Assembly: GCA_038874435.1 (NCBI GenBank)
Contig: JAVZCK010000003.1
Location: forward strand, 1 to 64,000
Direction: 5' to 3'
From: Thermoplasmata archaeon
GTDB taxonomy: Archaea; Thermoplasmatota; Thermoplasmata; Lutacidiplasmatales; SKW197
Length of the DNA: 64,000 nucleotides
A model generated the notes under the pieces. It worked only from the letters and a program-made list of their open reading frames with translations, was not told the origin of the DNA and searched no databases. Numbering within the stretch: the stretch's first letter is position 1; each line of letters begins with the position of its first letter. The position numbers were made by a program, and so were the translations under genes. This document shows positions 1-8,898 of this stretch, in pieces.

Positions 1-138
1 GCCATAGGGGTGTAGGCCGGGAAAAAATCAGTAGGTTTCCCGGTAGTATGTCCACATCAATTCCCTTTCTAATGGTTTTTTGGGTAGTAGTGAGTATCTA
101 GCTTTTCCAACTTCTTCGGAGATACTGGCATATTCGCA

Positions 139-192
139 ATATTTAAATATTACTTGATTTTCTTCAAGTTTAGTTGAAAAAGAGGCAGGTGA
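139..192 (+). promoter_or_regulatory. Promoter and ribosome binding site of the first ABC-importer gene
   Basis: A symmetrical AT-rich box (atatttaaatat) near 139-151 looks like an archaeal TATA element. A Shine-Dalgarno-like AGGCAGGTGA lies just before the ATG at 197. Because the TATA core is palindromic it could also serve the minus strand, but I see no convincing gene leaving that way. Confidence 0.5.
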
Positions 193-196
193 AAAA

Positions 197-1168
197 ATGC
201 CCCAGCAGAAAGGAAATCCGAAAAAGAATTTCAAGATTATTGGAATTGTAACAGTCCTTGCAATTTTGTGTGTTGCTTCCGTAGGGTATGCAGTGCTGGT
301 TACAAATGAGCTGATAATTGGAAGAGAGAAAGTGGATGTGCTTACTGTTGTGGACGATATGGGTAGAGTTGTTAAAGTCCCTCAACCTGTAACTCGGGTG
401 GTGAGCACGGCACCTAGTAATACGGAGATTTTATTTGCAGTGGGTGCTGGTAACCTTATAGTGGGTGTGGACAATTACTCAGATTATCCAGAGCAGGCAA
501 AAAATCTCACGAAGGTTGGTGATTTCGTAGGCCTTAATGTGGAGTTGATTTATTCTCTGAAACCAGATGTGGTTTTTGCCTACTATGGGCAAAGGGTAGG
601 AATCGAGCGCCTTTCAGAACTTGGTATCCCAGTAGTCACAATGAGGCCACAGACAATAGAGGATGTACTGAATGAGATTTTGCTTATTGGTACAATTTGT
701 GGAAAACGAGACAAAGCAGAAAACTATGTAAACCAGCTTCGCCAAAGGATTGATGCTGTAGTAAATGCCACAAAAGACCTTGACGAGAGTCAGAGACCTA
801 AGGTTTACTACGAGTGCTGGAACTCCCCATACATTTCTGCGGGTCCAGGTTCGTTTATAAATGACTTGATAAGGATGGCTGGTGGCAAGAACATTGCAGC
901 AAATACTTCAAAGGACTACCCAGTTCTTACGGAAGAGTTCATTTTGTATGCGAACCCAGAAATAATTATTACATCTTCGATGAATATAGATACGCCTGAA
1001 AAAATTATGCAGAGACAAAACTGGCAGAACATAGATGCTGTAAAGCAGGGAAAAGTGTATTCAATTGACGATAATATTATCTCAAGAGCGGGCCCGAGAA
1101 TCGTTGATGGGCTTGAATTAGTTGCAAAGCTTATTCACCCAGAAATTTTTGGTGGGAATTTTGCGTAA
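197..1168 (+). CDS. ABC importer substrate-binding lipoprotein-like protein, BtuF/FecB type (cobalamin or iron-siderophore)
   Basis: Extracytoplasmic receptor of a class II metal-chelate importer (family with BtuF, FepB, FhuD). After a basic N-terminus, residues 13-37 form a single hydrophobic anchor with no lipobox cysteine, so it is probably tethered as a membrane-anchored protein. The mature part starts with the family's typical DDMGRVVKVPQPVTRVVS opening, followed by the two-lobed Peripla_BP_2 pattern (NTEILFAVGAGN, then PDVVFAYYG, and ending with the AVKQGKVYSIDD region). Start ATG is supported by a good Shine-Dalgarno. The permease gene overlaps its 3' end and the ATPase follows, so this is the first gene of an operon. 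Whether the ligand is corrinoid or ferric chelate cannot be told from the sequence; no cobalamin riboswitch or Fe-regulator site was recognised upstream. Confidence 0.88.
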   Translation: MPQQKGNPKKNFKIIGIVTVLAILCVASVGYAVLVTNELIIGREKVDVLTVVDDMGRVVKVPQPVTRVVSTAPSNTEILFAVGAGNLIVGVDNYSDYPEQAKNLTKVGDFVGLNVELIYSLKPDVVFAYYGQRVGIERLSELGIPVVTMRPQTIEDVLNEILLIGTICGKRDKAENYVNQLRQRIDAVVNATKDLDESQRPKVYYECWNSPYISAGPGSFINDLIRMAGGKNIAANTSKDYPVLTEEFILYANPEIIITSSMNIDTPEKIMQRQNWQNIDAVKQGKVYSIDDNIISRAGPRIVDGLELVAKLIHPEIFGGNFA

Positions 1169-2144
1169 AATTATTTATTTCCTACTTCTTTTTCTCTTCC
1201 TTCTCTTTTCTGCGATTTTGGCAATTTCAATGGGTGCAGTCCAAATTCCGTTTCTAGATGTAGTAAAGGCACTTTGTGGTTTAAGTGATGTAGTTACAAA
1301 AGCCATAGTTGTAAATATACGCGCTGCAAGAGTAATCCTTGCCATAGGCACTGGTATTGCGCTTAGTACAAGTGGAGCCGTCGTGCAGAGCATTTTCCAG
1401 AACCCTTTAGCAGAGCCATACATTCTGGGAATTTCTGCAGGAAGTGTTTTTGGAGTAATGGTTTCCTTGTTACTTTTCCCGAACTACCCTTTTTCAAACC
1501 AGTTACTTTCGTTTTTGTTTGCGATAGCTACGATACTTACTGTTTATAGAATTGCTGGAGTTGGTGGAAGCATTCAGCCATCTACACTGATTTTGGCAGG
1601 TATTGCAATTACTGCACTTTTTTCAGCAGTTACATCCTATTTAATTTATGCATATTTCAGCAAGAACATAGCTAACATCCTATTTTGGACTATGGGTGGG
1701 TTTTGGCAGGCAAATCTCGTTTATGCTCTCGCAGTTGTTTTTGTAGCTCTTGCTTGTGCTACAGGAATGATGTTATTCTGGAGACAGTTGAATGCAATGG
1801 CGTTAGGTGATGGGTTTGCGACGAGTGTTGGGGTAGATGTTGGCAGAACTAGATTTATTCTTATTATGGTAGTTTCTCTTTGTGTCTCATTTGCTGTTTC
1901 GTTTACTGGGATAATAGGCTTCGTGGGCTTAGTCGTGCCGCATATTGCAAGAATGATTGGTGGTGCTGACCATAAGAATTTGCTTTTGTTTTCTGGGTTG
2001 TTAGGGGCTATACTCTTGCTCTGGGCGGACACATTGGCAAGGACCATTGTCTATGGCGAGGAGATTCCAGTTGGAATAATTACGGCAATTCTTGGTGTGC
2101 CCTTCTTCCTTTATTTGCTAGTGAGGAGGCGGAGGTTATGTTGA
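1152..2144 (+). CDS. ABC importer permease, BtuC/FecCD type
   Basis: Membrane permease of the metal-chelate importer. It is almost entirely hydrophobic with about nine to ten membrane segments and the FecCD signatures: RAARVILAIGTGIALSTSGAVVQ near the N-terminus, NPLAEPYILGISAGS, and the conserved cytoplasmic GFVGLVVPHIARMI coupling helix that docks on the ATPase. Length of about 330 residues is normal for the family. The reading frame is open from a TTG at 1122, but GTG at 1152 gives a more normal N-terminus (then TTG 1161); the exact start is uncertain. It overlaps the binding-protein gene at its 5' end and the ATPase gene at its 3' end, implying translational coupling. Confidence 0.88.
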   Translation: MGILRKIIYFLLLFLFLLFSAILAISMGAVQIPFLDVVKALCGLSDVVTKAIVVNIRAARVILAIGTGIALSTSGAVVQSIFQNPLAEPYILGISAGSVFGVMVSLLLFPNYPFSNQLLSFLFAIATILTVYRIAGVGGSIQPSTLILAGIAITALFSAVTSYLIYAYFSKNIANILFWTMGGFWQANLVYALAVVFVALACATGMMLFWRQLNAMALGDGFATSVGVDVGRTRFILIMVVSLCVSFAVSFTGIIGFVGLVVPHIARMIGGADHKNLLLFSGLLGAILLLWADTLARTIVYGEEIPVGIITAILGVPFFLYLLVRRRRLC

Positions 2145-2881
2145 GGGTTGAGAATTTGTCTGCAGGTTATAAGGGAAATGCAGTGATAGAGAATCTCAGC
2201 TTCTCGCTCGACCCGGGTAATTTTCTTGCTGTACTTGGGAAGAATGGGGCTGGCAAAACTACACTGTTGCATGCTATTTCTGGAATAATTGAATACACTG
2301 GGAATGTAGATTATGATGGAATTTCACTCAAGACCTTGGCTCGCTCTGAGATTGCAAAAATTGTTGGTGTTGTGGAGCAGAATATAAATCTCGTTCCATT
2401 CAAAGTACACGAAGTGGTATGTCTTGGAAGAGTGCCTTATGCGAAACTGTTTTCTTGGCAGCAAGAGGATTTTGAGATAGTTGAGAGAGCAATGAAGAAG
2501 GTGGGCATCTGGCATCTCAGGAACCGGTTGATAACAGAAATTAGTGCCGGCGAAACTCAGAAAGTAATGATAGCCAAAGTTCTCGCCCAAGATGCGAAGG
2601 TACTGTTACTTGATGAACCAACAAGCCATTTAGATCTTGAAAGCCAATTTGTTACGATTGAGATTTTGAAGGAGTTGTGTAACAATGGAAAAATTGTGAT
2701 AGCGGTGTTCCATGATATTAATTTAGCAAAATTTGCAACCCATGTGCTTTTTTTGGGAGGTAATCATAAAGGTAGAAGATACCTTTTTGGGGATGAAGGG
2801 ATTCTAACAGCAAAAAATGTAGCTCTTTGCCTAAATGTAGATGAGGATAAAGTGAGCTCGCAGTTCAAAATTTCTAAATAG
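2138..2881 (+). CDS. ABC importer ATPase, BtuD/FecE type
   Basis: ATP-hydrolysing subunit that powers the metal-chelate importer. Walker A is GKNGAGKTTLL near residue 33, the Q-loop is at VGVVEQNINLV, the signature is a variant ISAGETQKVMIAKVLAQ (LSGGQ is replaced by ISAGE), Walker B is VLLLDEPTSHLD and the H-loop is FHDINLA. The start ATG overlaps the permease stop by 7 nt and has a GGAGG just upstream. The C-terminal segment after the H-loop (GDEGILTAKNVALCLNVDED) is the usual Fe-chelate ATPase tail. The degenerate signature motif is noteworthy but is seen in some archaeal members. Confidence 0.88.
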   Translation: MLRVENLSAGYKGNAVIENLSFSLDPGNFLAVLGKNGAGKTTLLHAISGIIEYTGNVDYDGISLKTLARSEIAKIVGVVEQNINLVPFKVHEVVCLGRVPYAKLFSWQQEDFEIVERAMKKVGIWHLRNRLITEISAGETQKVMIAKVLAQDAKVLLLDEPTSHLDLESQFVTIEILKELCNNGKIVIAVFHDINLAKFATHVLFLGGNHKGRRYLFGDEGILTAKNVALCLNVDEDKVSSQFKISK

Positions 2882-2892
2882 GGTGAGGGATT

Positions 2893-3645
2893 TTGAGGAA
2901 CATGTATGAGTTGCGAGAGGGGAAGAAAATTACCCAGGCATTGGTCCTCTATGAAGTACTTCAGGAACGAAATTTCACATTGAAAAAAATAGGAAAAAAA
3001 TTGGGAATAAGTCCCCAAGGTGTTGCTAATTATTTAAAGGAGCTTGAAGAGTTGGGACTTATAGAAGGAGGCGCAGTTACAAAGGAAGGAGTGGAATTTC
3101 TTCATCAGACCTTTGCAGGTCTCCATAAAGAGATAAGTGGGATTGTCTCCAACCTAAATCTTGTTCTGAGCACAGATGCAATTGCGGATGATTTTATAAA
3201 GGAGGGAGAAAGCGTCTATCTCTATATGAAAGATGGTTTGCTGCATGCAAGTAAGAGAATTGGAGAGGCAAAGGGGATGGCTTATGAGGATGCCGAACCT
3301 GGAGGAATTGTGAGAGTGCACGGTCTGAGTGGAATCGTAACGATAAAGAGGGGGAAGATAAGGATCGTAGTTCTGGATAGGGAGGGAGCTACAACTATGA
3401 GAAAAGTGCAATTGCCAGAGGGGGATGTTTATGCTGGCTACGGCCTTAGAGCAATCGCTTTTCTTGGAAGTGCTAATAGAAATGTAGATATTCGGTTTTG
3501 TGTGCCGGAAGGATGTGTAGAGTCGGCAGTCCTGGGCTTGAATGTTGTGTGTGTCCTAACTAAAGAAATGCTCTATGTGTTCCTAAAGGGGCTCCAGGAG
3601 GCCATGCAAAAGTATGGGGAAGTAGAGTATGAATTCATTGATTAA
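2893..3645 (+). CDS. Winged-helix transcriptional regulator with uncharacterised C-terminal domain
   Basis: Residues 10-65 form a winged helix-turn-helix (FTLKKIGKKLGISPQGVANY as the helices, then LKELEELGLIEG as wing). The remainder, about 185 residues, is soluble and beta-rich (SVYLYMKDGLLHAS, GIVRVHGLSGIVTIKRGKI) and I do not recognise it beyond similarity to archaeal HTH proteins of unknown function. TTG at 2893 is preceded by GGTGAGG at good spacing; ATG at 2902 is the alternative. It lies 11 nt after the ABC ATPase gene on the same strand, so it is probably the last gene of the importer operon and may sense the imported ligand, which is an inference from position only. Not a DtxR, Fur or NikR protein by sequence. 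Confidence 0.7.
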   Translation: MRNMYELREGKKITQALVLYEVLQERNFTLKKIGKKLGISPQGVANYLKELEELGLIEGGAVTKEGVEFLHQTFAGLHKEISGIVSNLNLVLSTDAIADDFIKEGESVYLYMKDGLLHASKRIGEAKGMAYEDAEPGGIVRVHGLSGIVTIKRGKIRIVVLDREGATTMRKVQLPEGDVYAGYGLRAIAFLGSANRNVDIRFCVPEGCVESAVLGLNVVCVLTKEMLYVFLKGLQEAMQKYGEVEYEFID

Positions 3646-3686
3646 TTAGCAGATAGATTATTATCATCCTCATTATTCTGTTCCTC

Positions 3687-4118
3687 ATGCTTGAAATTTC
3701 AGAGTTAAAGCCAGAGCACTACAGCCAGATTTTAGAGGTATGGAAAGATGCAGGATTGCCATTTAAGCCCTCAGGTAGGGATTCATTTGAGGAAATTGTT
3801 AAGCAGATGAAAAGAGCACCAGAACTTTTTATTGGTGTTTTTATCGACTCAGAGCTTGTAGGTGTCTGCCTCGGTACCGAAGATGGTAGGAAGGGCTGGA
3901 TAAACAGAATTGCTGTTAAGAAGAAATTTCAACGACAGGGAATAGCATCAAAGTTAATCTCAGAGATGGAAAAGAGGTTAAGAGCAAGGGGCTTGAAAAT
4001 TATCTGTGTGCTTATAGAAGACTGGAATACTGCATCACTCAACCTCTTCCAGAAGAATGGTTATATACTTCATAAAGACATATATTATCTTTCAAAAAGG
4101 GAAAGCGAAGATGTGTGA
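3687..4118 (+). CDS. GNAT family N-acetyltransferase
   Basis: Small acetyl-CoA-dependent acyltransferase of the GNAT fold, 143 residues. The acetyl-CoA pyrophosphate-binding motif A is visible as INRIAVKKKFQRQGIASKLI (R-x-x-G-x-A), and motif B follows as DWNTASLNLFQKNGYI, the arrangement of RimI-like and ribosomal-protein or small-molecule acetyltransferases. The acceptor substrate cannot be predicted. The ATG lacks a Shine-Dalgarno and sits about 30 nt after an AT-rich box, consistent with a leaderless transcript. The dUTPase gene starts 9 nt downstream with its own ribosome binding site, suggesting co-transcription. Confidence 0.8.
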   Translation: MLEISELKPEHYSQILEVWKDAGLPFKPSGRDSFEEIVKQMKRAPELFIGVFIDSELVGVCLGTEDGRKGWINRIAVKKKFQRQGIASKLISEMEKRLRARGLKIICVLIEDWNTASLNLFQKNGYILHKDIYYLSKRESEDV

Positions 4119-4127
4119 GGTGAGAGC

Positions 4128-4610
4128 GTGTGTGTACTTTCAGACGGTGAAATAAAGGAATATCTGAAAAGACAGTCATTAAAGATAGAGCCGTTCGTAG
4201 AGACAAATCTTACACCTAATGGGATTGACCTATGTGCCCATGAAGTATGGGTAGAAGGAATGAATGAGAAAATAATCAGTGCGAGTGTGGCAGTGCCACC
4301 CCATACGAGGTTCATGGTCTCCACAAAGGAAAAAGTTTCGATGCCTGAGGATATTGTCGGGATGCTGTGGATAAAGACATCTTTGGCAAGGAAAGGAATC
4401 TTCGGTGCATTTGGTTTGGTAGATGCAGGATTTCGCGGAACTCTTACCCTTGGATTCTATAATGGGAGTAAAGAAACAATTTCGCTTTCCCCTGATGCGA
4501 AGATAGTTCAACTAGTGTTTGTGAAGTTGAATTCAAACCCTGATAAGCTATATGGAGAAAGGTCTGGCCATTATCAAAATCAGGAGGGCATTACATTCTC
4601 CAGAATATAG
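4128..4610 (+). CDS. dut: dUTPase, archaeal type (dCTP deaminase superfamily)
   Basis: Predicted to hydrolyse dUTP to dUMP and pyrophosphate, keeping uracil out of DNA. The 160-residue protein has the trimeric Dcd/Dut fold signatures: TPNGIDL, the phosphate-binding KTSLARKGIFGAFG, and VDAGFRGTLTLGFYN. In true dCTP deaminases the residue before FYN is the catalytic Glu; here it is Gly, while the Asp of VDAG is kept. Archaeal dUTPases of the same superfamily likewise lack that Glu (Pyrococcus has a Met there, from memory), so dUTPase without deaminase activity is the best call. GTG start at 4128 is chosen because GAGGTGA lies 4 nt upstream. A C-terminal YQNQEGITFS segment corresponds to the flexible lid over the nucleotide. 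Confidence 0.82.
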   Translation: MCVLSDGEIKEYLKRQSLKIEPFVETNLTPNGIDLCAHEVWVEGMNEKIISASVAVPPHTRFMVSTKEKVSMPEDIVGMLWIKTSLARKGIFGAFGLVDAGFRGTLTLGFYNGSKETISLSPDAKIVQLVFVKLNSNPDKLYGERSGHYQNQEGITFSRI

Positions 4611-4622
4611 TCGACAGATGCA

Positions 4623-4690
4623 AAAATATATATAGCACAACTTGATATACCGCAATAGCGAAACTTACAAGGAAACGAAGTAAGGAGGAG
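4623..4690 (+). promoter_or_regulatory. Strong promoter and Shine-Dalgarno for the giant solute-binding receptor
   Basis: An AATATATATA box at about 4625-4634 precedes the ATG at 4696 by some 62 nt, giving a leader of about 35-40 nt. The leader ends with the purine-rich TAAGGAGGAG ribosome binding site, one of the strongest in the window, in keeping with a highly expressed surface protein. Confidence 0.6.
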
Positions 4691-4695
4691 AAAAA

Positions 4696-7600
4696 ATGAA
4701 GAATAAGGACAAAAGATGGGTAGTGACTTCAGCATTAGCCCTTGTGCTAGTGCTAGTGATGATTGCTACACCCTTCTCAGGTGCGGTATCCGCAAAGGCA
4801 CCTGAGAAAAGCGCTCCGACAGCAAAGGCGCCACCCTATGGTGGTGTGTTCAAGATAGGGTTCCAGAGCGATTTGAAAGGACTGAACCCATGTGTGGTAA
4901 ACGATGTGTGGTCCTGGAATGTGATTGGGTTTGTTTATGACACGTTGGGTGGGACCACAAAAGCCACAGAAGAACCAATTCCATGGACCGCGGAAAGCTG
5001 GACTGAAGATACACCAGACCATTTGAACTGGACGGTCACAATACGCCAGGGCGTAAAATGGCATGACGGACAGCCATTGACTGCAGACGATGTTGTCTTC
5101 AGCTACAACTTCCTTCACGATGTGGGTAGATATGTGTCCTCTCTGGAATCTGTAGATTGGACACCCTTAGGTGGAAGTTATACAGACATGAACGAGACAT
5201 ACTTTGTTGGCGTGCAGAAAGTTAATGATTACGCAGTGAAATTCAGGTTATGGCGCACAAATCCAACAGTTCTGCTTGATGTGATGGGAATTCCACTGTT
5301 GCCGAAGCATATCTGGAGAAACCACTGGTCTGATAAGACAAGCTGGAACATGGACCTGAACCCAACCACTGGAGAGGCAAATGTGATTGGTTCTGGGCCA
5401 TTCAAATTCAAATACTGGAAGGCTGGTGTTGAGGCAAGAATCGAGAGAAATCCCGACTATTTCTGGGAGGCAACCCTTGAAGATGGAAACACTTACAAGG
5501 TGCCTTTTGTGGATGCAATCCAGTTTATTATCTACAAGAACATGGATGCAATGGTCACAGCACTGAAGCAGGGTGTCATTGATTACATCTGGTGGAGCAT
5601 TGACCCTGGCTGGGTACCTGTGGTCTCACAAATACCAGGTGCAAAAGTATTCGCAAATGCAGATAGAGGATACTACTACCTCATGTTCAACATGATTCTG
5701 CCATTTGAGGGCTATGATACAGGAACTGGTTATCAGGCAAGAGATGACGAGAACTCCCCCATAACTTATCCAAATCCACAGGGTGGCCAGGATGCTGGCT
5801 TGCCATTCAGGAAAGCCGTATCTCACTGCATTGACAAGGAGTACATTGTGACAAGGTTGCTCCAGGGCTTCGGTACAAAAGGTGACTCGATTGTGCCACC
5901 ATCTTACACATACTGGTATAATGATACATTGCCCCAGTATCCATTTAGTGTCGACACTGCAAAGTCCATCCTGGATGATGCAAACTACAAGGATGTGAAC
6001 AGTGATGGCTGGAGAGAGGACTACAAGGGCAGGACAATGGATGGACCGAACAACAATGGACAGATTGATATTCTCACACCGCCAGCTGACTATGACCCAA
6101 TCAGAGCAGAATCAGGCAAGAAGATTGCAGAGGCAATGAAATTGGCGGGTATAAAAGCTGAGTCAGTGCCAACAAGCTTTGGCCAGATTGTGGACGAGGT
6201 ATTTGTGTACAGAAACTTTGAAATGTTCATACTTGGCTGGAGATTGAGCTTGGATCCAGGTTGGGTGTATGACTTCTTCAATTCAAAGTATGACTGGTAT
6301 AACCCAGGTATCGGTGATGGCGGTAACAACCCATCTGGTTACAGAAACGAATACTACGATAATATCTCAGCTCAAGTGATGAGCGAAATGGACCCTGCAA
6401 CCAGAGTTGCCCTTGTGAAGGAATGCCAGGGTATGATTGCACAGCACCTGCCTACAAATGTCCTCTATTACAGACAGGTGCTTGAAGTTGCAGATACTTC
6501 TGAATGGGTTGGGTATCATGAGAAGCCAGGCGGTATCGGCAACGGTTGGACACTGATGGAAATTCACCATCCAGTGGTGCAGCCGCCACTCAGAGTAGAT
6601 GTGAAGGCATTCCCAGCATCAATGCCTGGTACAAAGAATGCTACACTGAAGCTCACAGTGAGTGCGGTCAAGGCAGATGGTACTGCATATCCAAATGTAA
6701 ATGTGCAGATGAAACTTGAACCAACACCAGACCCAACATACATTGGACTTGATGCAACACAGAAGACCACCGATGCAAATGGCAAAGCAGAGTTTATCGT
6801 AATCTGCAAGGATAACTATCCAATGGATACTGTGTTCAAGGCCATTGTGAATGCTACAGATGGCACAAACTATGCAAATGCGAACACATACTTCACAATT
6901 TCAATGGCAGGGTTGAATGTAGAGGTCACAAGCCCGTTGGTTGTTGATGGGACAAAGGACAACATATTCAAATTCAATGTGACAGTAAAGCAGTTCACAA
7001 CACCGCTCTCTGGTGCACAGGTTGAGTTACAGACACTTACACCGCCAGATAACCTTAAGATTGTAAATGTAAGAGCAAACACGGATGCAAACGGCACTGT
7101 TTCTCTTGGATTGCAGGTGACAGGTAACTTCACAGCTTCTACACCAGTGGAACTGAAGTACACTGTCTGGCCTGCAGGTGGTGCAAAGACAATCTATGCC
7201 CACAATTTCGTGGTGCTTGCACAGGGTGGTAGTGAAGTCAACATTGCTGTAGATACCATTGGCACTCTTGAAGGTCTGCCTGGAAAGACAAAGGAAGTGA
7301 ATGTGACAGTTACCAGTGGAGGCAATCCACTTGCTGGTGCAAGTGTTTATGGTTATGTTACTCCCTCAGGTAATGGCTTGAGTGTAGTAGAGACAGACCC
7401 AGTTGACACCGGAACAGACGGTAAAGCCACCTTCACTTTGAAGGTAGATTCTCTCGTCACTCTAGATACAGACTTCAAGTTTGTAGCAATTGTAGCAAGT
7501 GGCACATATGCAGGTTATGGCTATGCTCCAACTACAGTTTCTGGTGTAACATCAATGAGTGCTGCAGTTGATGTAAACCCATCCTCAATCACTGGAAATG

Positions 7601-8898
7601 TCGGCCAGAGCACAACTGTAAAGGTAACGGTTACCTCTGGTGGAACCCCAATTGAAGGCGTAACGGTATCCTTGGACATCACGCCAGCAACTACATCACT
7701 TGAGGTTTCACCAACCAGTGCAACAACCAATAGCAACGGTGTTGCCACATTCACGGTCTCTGTTGTATCTGCAATAACATCCGACACAACATATACAATT
7801 ACAGCTCATGCCACATATAGCACACTTACTGCAACCGGCACCGGCACTCTCGGGGTACAGGCAGGAGAAAACATAAATGTTGATCTCCAGCTCTCTAAGA
7901 CGGAAGTAGCAGGAATCACTGGTGCGGAAGTAACAGCAACGGTTACAGTGCTGAACGGCACTGCACCGATGTCAAATGTAGGTGTCTCGCTTGTACTCAA
8001 TCCAAGCACTGGGTTGAGTGCCGAGACAGGCAAGACCACTGGTGCAGATGGCAAAGCTACAATAAAGATAACAGTAACTCAGACAGTATCTGCGGATGTT
8101 ACAGTCAGTGTGAAGGCTGTTGCTACAATCGGTAGCAAGACATACGAAAGTGCTGCAGACACACTCACAGTAAAGTATGTGCCATATGCAATTACAGTGA
8201 CGCTTGAAGCTAATCAGATTGATGGCAAGAAGGATGCAGCAGTGAATGCCACGGTGAAAGTGCTGAACGGCACAACTGCAATGTCGGGCATAAGTGTAAC
8301 ACTTACAGCAACCCCAAGCACAAACATCCAGATAAGTCCAGCAACAGCCACGACAGATAGCAATGGTGAAGCCAAGTTCACAATAACTCTTGGTGCGGAC
8401 TTCCAGACAGACACACCAGTAACGCTAGAGCCAAAGGCAACAATAGATGCAGTTGAATACACGGGTGCTGCAGCTACACTCACAATAAAGGGTGTCGCAG
8501 CTGCATACGAAGTGACAATGTCCTTGAATCCGACAGAGATAGAAGGCAAGAAGGACAACACTGTGAAGGCAACAATCTATGTGAAGACAGGTGGAGCTGG
8601 TGTGTCTGGTGTCCAGGTGACAGTAACCTTTGACAAGCCAGGCCTTAGTGCAAACACAGCAACAACTGACCAGGATGGCAAGGCAGAGGTTACAATCACA
8701 CTGACAGAGGACTTCACATCGGAAACAACAGTGAAGATTACACCGAAGGTTGCAGGTGTGGACTATCCGAACAGTGCAGTTAATCTCAAAGTAACTCCAA
8801 AAGCAACAACAACACCTGGCTTTGAGATTGTCGGTGTGATTGCAGCGATTGCACTGGTTGCTGGAATTCTGGTATACACCAGGAGAAAAGAACACTAA
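4696..8898 (+). CDS. Giant surface receptor: family 5 solute-binding domain on a stalk of seven Ig-like repeats with PGF-type C-terminal anchor
   Basis: A 1400-residue secreted receptor. Residues 1-33 are a signal peptide (hydrophobic core ending SGAVSA). Residues about 50-620 match SBP_bac_5, the oligopeptide/nickel/oligosaccharide-binding family: GGVFKIGFQSDLKGLNP at the start, then TIRQGVKWHDGQPLTADDVVF, and the hinge region with GSGPFKFKYW. From about 635 to 1365 come seven repeats of about 100 residues of bacterial-Ig type (Big_1/invasin-like), each carrying a T(T/N)D-x-(N/D)G-(K/E/V)A-x-(F/V) turn. The end is TTPGFE, a hydrophobic helix and RRKEH, resembling an archaeosortase PGF-CTERM sorting tail. 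No permease or ATPase gene for a peptide importer is adjacent, so the partner must be encoded elsewhere or the protein only binds substrate at the surface. Ordinary members of the family are 500-600 residues. Confidence 0.88.
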   Translation: MKNKDKRWVVTSALALVLVLVMIATPFSGAVSAKAPEKSAPTAKAPPYGGVFKIGFQSDLKGLNPCVVNDVWSWNVIGFVYDTLGGTTKATEEPIPWTAESWTEDTPDHLNWTVTIRQGVKWHDGQPLTADDVVFSYNFLHDVGRYVSSLESVDWTPLGGSYTDMNETYFVGVQKVNDYAVKFRLWRTNPTVLLDVMGIPLLPKHIWRNHWSDKTSWNMDLNPTTGEANVIGSGPFKFKYWKAGVEARIERNPDYFWEATLEDGNTYKVPFVDAIQFIIYKNMDAMVTALKQGVIDYIWWSIDPGWVPVVSQIPGAKVFANADRGYYYLMFNMILPFEGYDTGTGYQARDDENSPITYPNPQGGQDAGLPFRKAVSHCIDKEYIVTRLLQGFGTKGDSIVPPSYTYWYNDTLPQYPFSVDTAKSILDDANYKDVNSDGWREDYKGRTMDGPNNNGQIDILTPPADYDPIRAESGKKIAEAMKLAGIKAESVPTSFGQIVDEVFVYRNFEMFILGWRLSLDPGWVYDFFNSKYDWYNPGIGDGGNNPSGYRNEYYDNISAQVMSEMDPATRVALVKECQGMIAQHLPTNVLYYRQVLEVADTSEWVGYHEKPGGIGNGWTLMEIHHPVVQPPLRVDVKAFPASMPGTKNATLKLTVSAVKADGTAYPNVNVQMKLEPTPDPTYIGLDATQKTTDANGKAEFIVICKDNYPMDTVFKAIVNATDGTNYANANTYFTISMAGLNVEVTSPLVVDGTKDNIFKFNVTVKQFTTPLSGAQVELQTLTPPDNLKIVNVRANTDANGTVSLGLQVTGNFTASTPVELKYTVWPAGGAKTIYAHNFVVLAQGGSEVNIAVDTIGTLEGLPGKTKEVNVTVTSGGNPLAGASVYGYVTPSGNGLSVVETDPVDTGTDGKATFTLKVDSLVTLDTDFKFVAIVASGTYAGYGYAPTTVSGVTSMSAAVDVNPSSITGNVGQSTTVKVTVTSGGTPIEGVTVSLDITPATTSLEVSPTSATTNSNGVATFTVSVVSAITSDTTYTITAHATYSTLTATGTGTLGVQAGENINVDLQLSKTEVAGITGAEVTATVTVLNGTAPMSNVGVSLVLNPSTGLSAETGKTTGADGKATIKITVTQTVSADVTVSVKAVATIGSKTYESAADTLTVKYVPYAITVTLEANQIDGKKDAAVNATVKVLNGTTAMSGISVTLTATPSTNIQISPATATTDSNGEAKFTITLGADFQTDTPVTLEPKATIDAVEYTGAAATLTIKGVAAAYEVTMSLNPTEIEGKKDNTVKATIYVKTGGAGVSGVQVTVTFDKPGLSANTATTDQDGKAEVTITLTEDFTSETTVKITPKVAGVDYPNSAVNLKVTPKATTTPGFEIVGVIAAIALVAGILVYTRRKEH

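Noticed and set aside
28-234. Minus-strand reading frame of 68 codons across the promoter of the first gene
   Set aside because: It runs antisense through the TATA box and start of the importer gene, shows no family resemblance and its first half is low-complexity. The second half looks somewhat protein-like, but I cannot support it as a gene remnant.
4128-4610. Annotation as dCTP deaminase
   Set aside because: The Glu needed for deamination is replaced by Gly, as in archaeal dUTPases that lack it.
4777-8895. Several long minus-strand reading frames within the giant receptor gene
   Set aside because: They are shadows of a Thr/Ala/Val-rich repeat protein; no start context or family match supports them.
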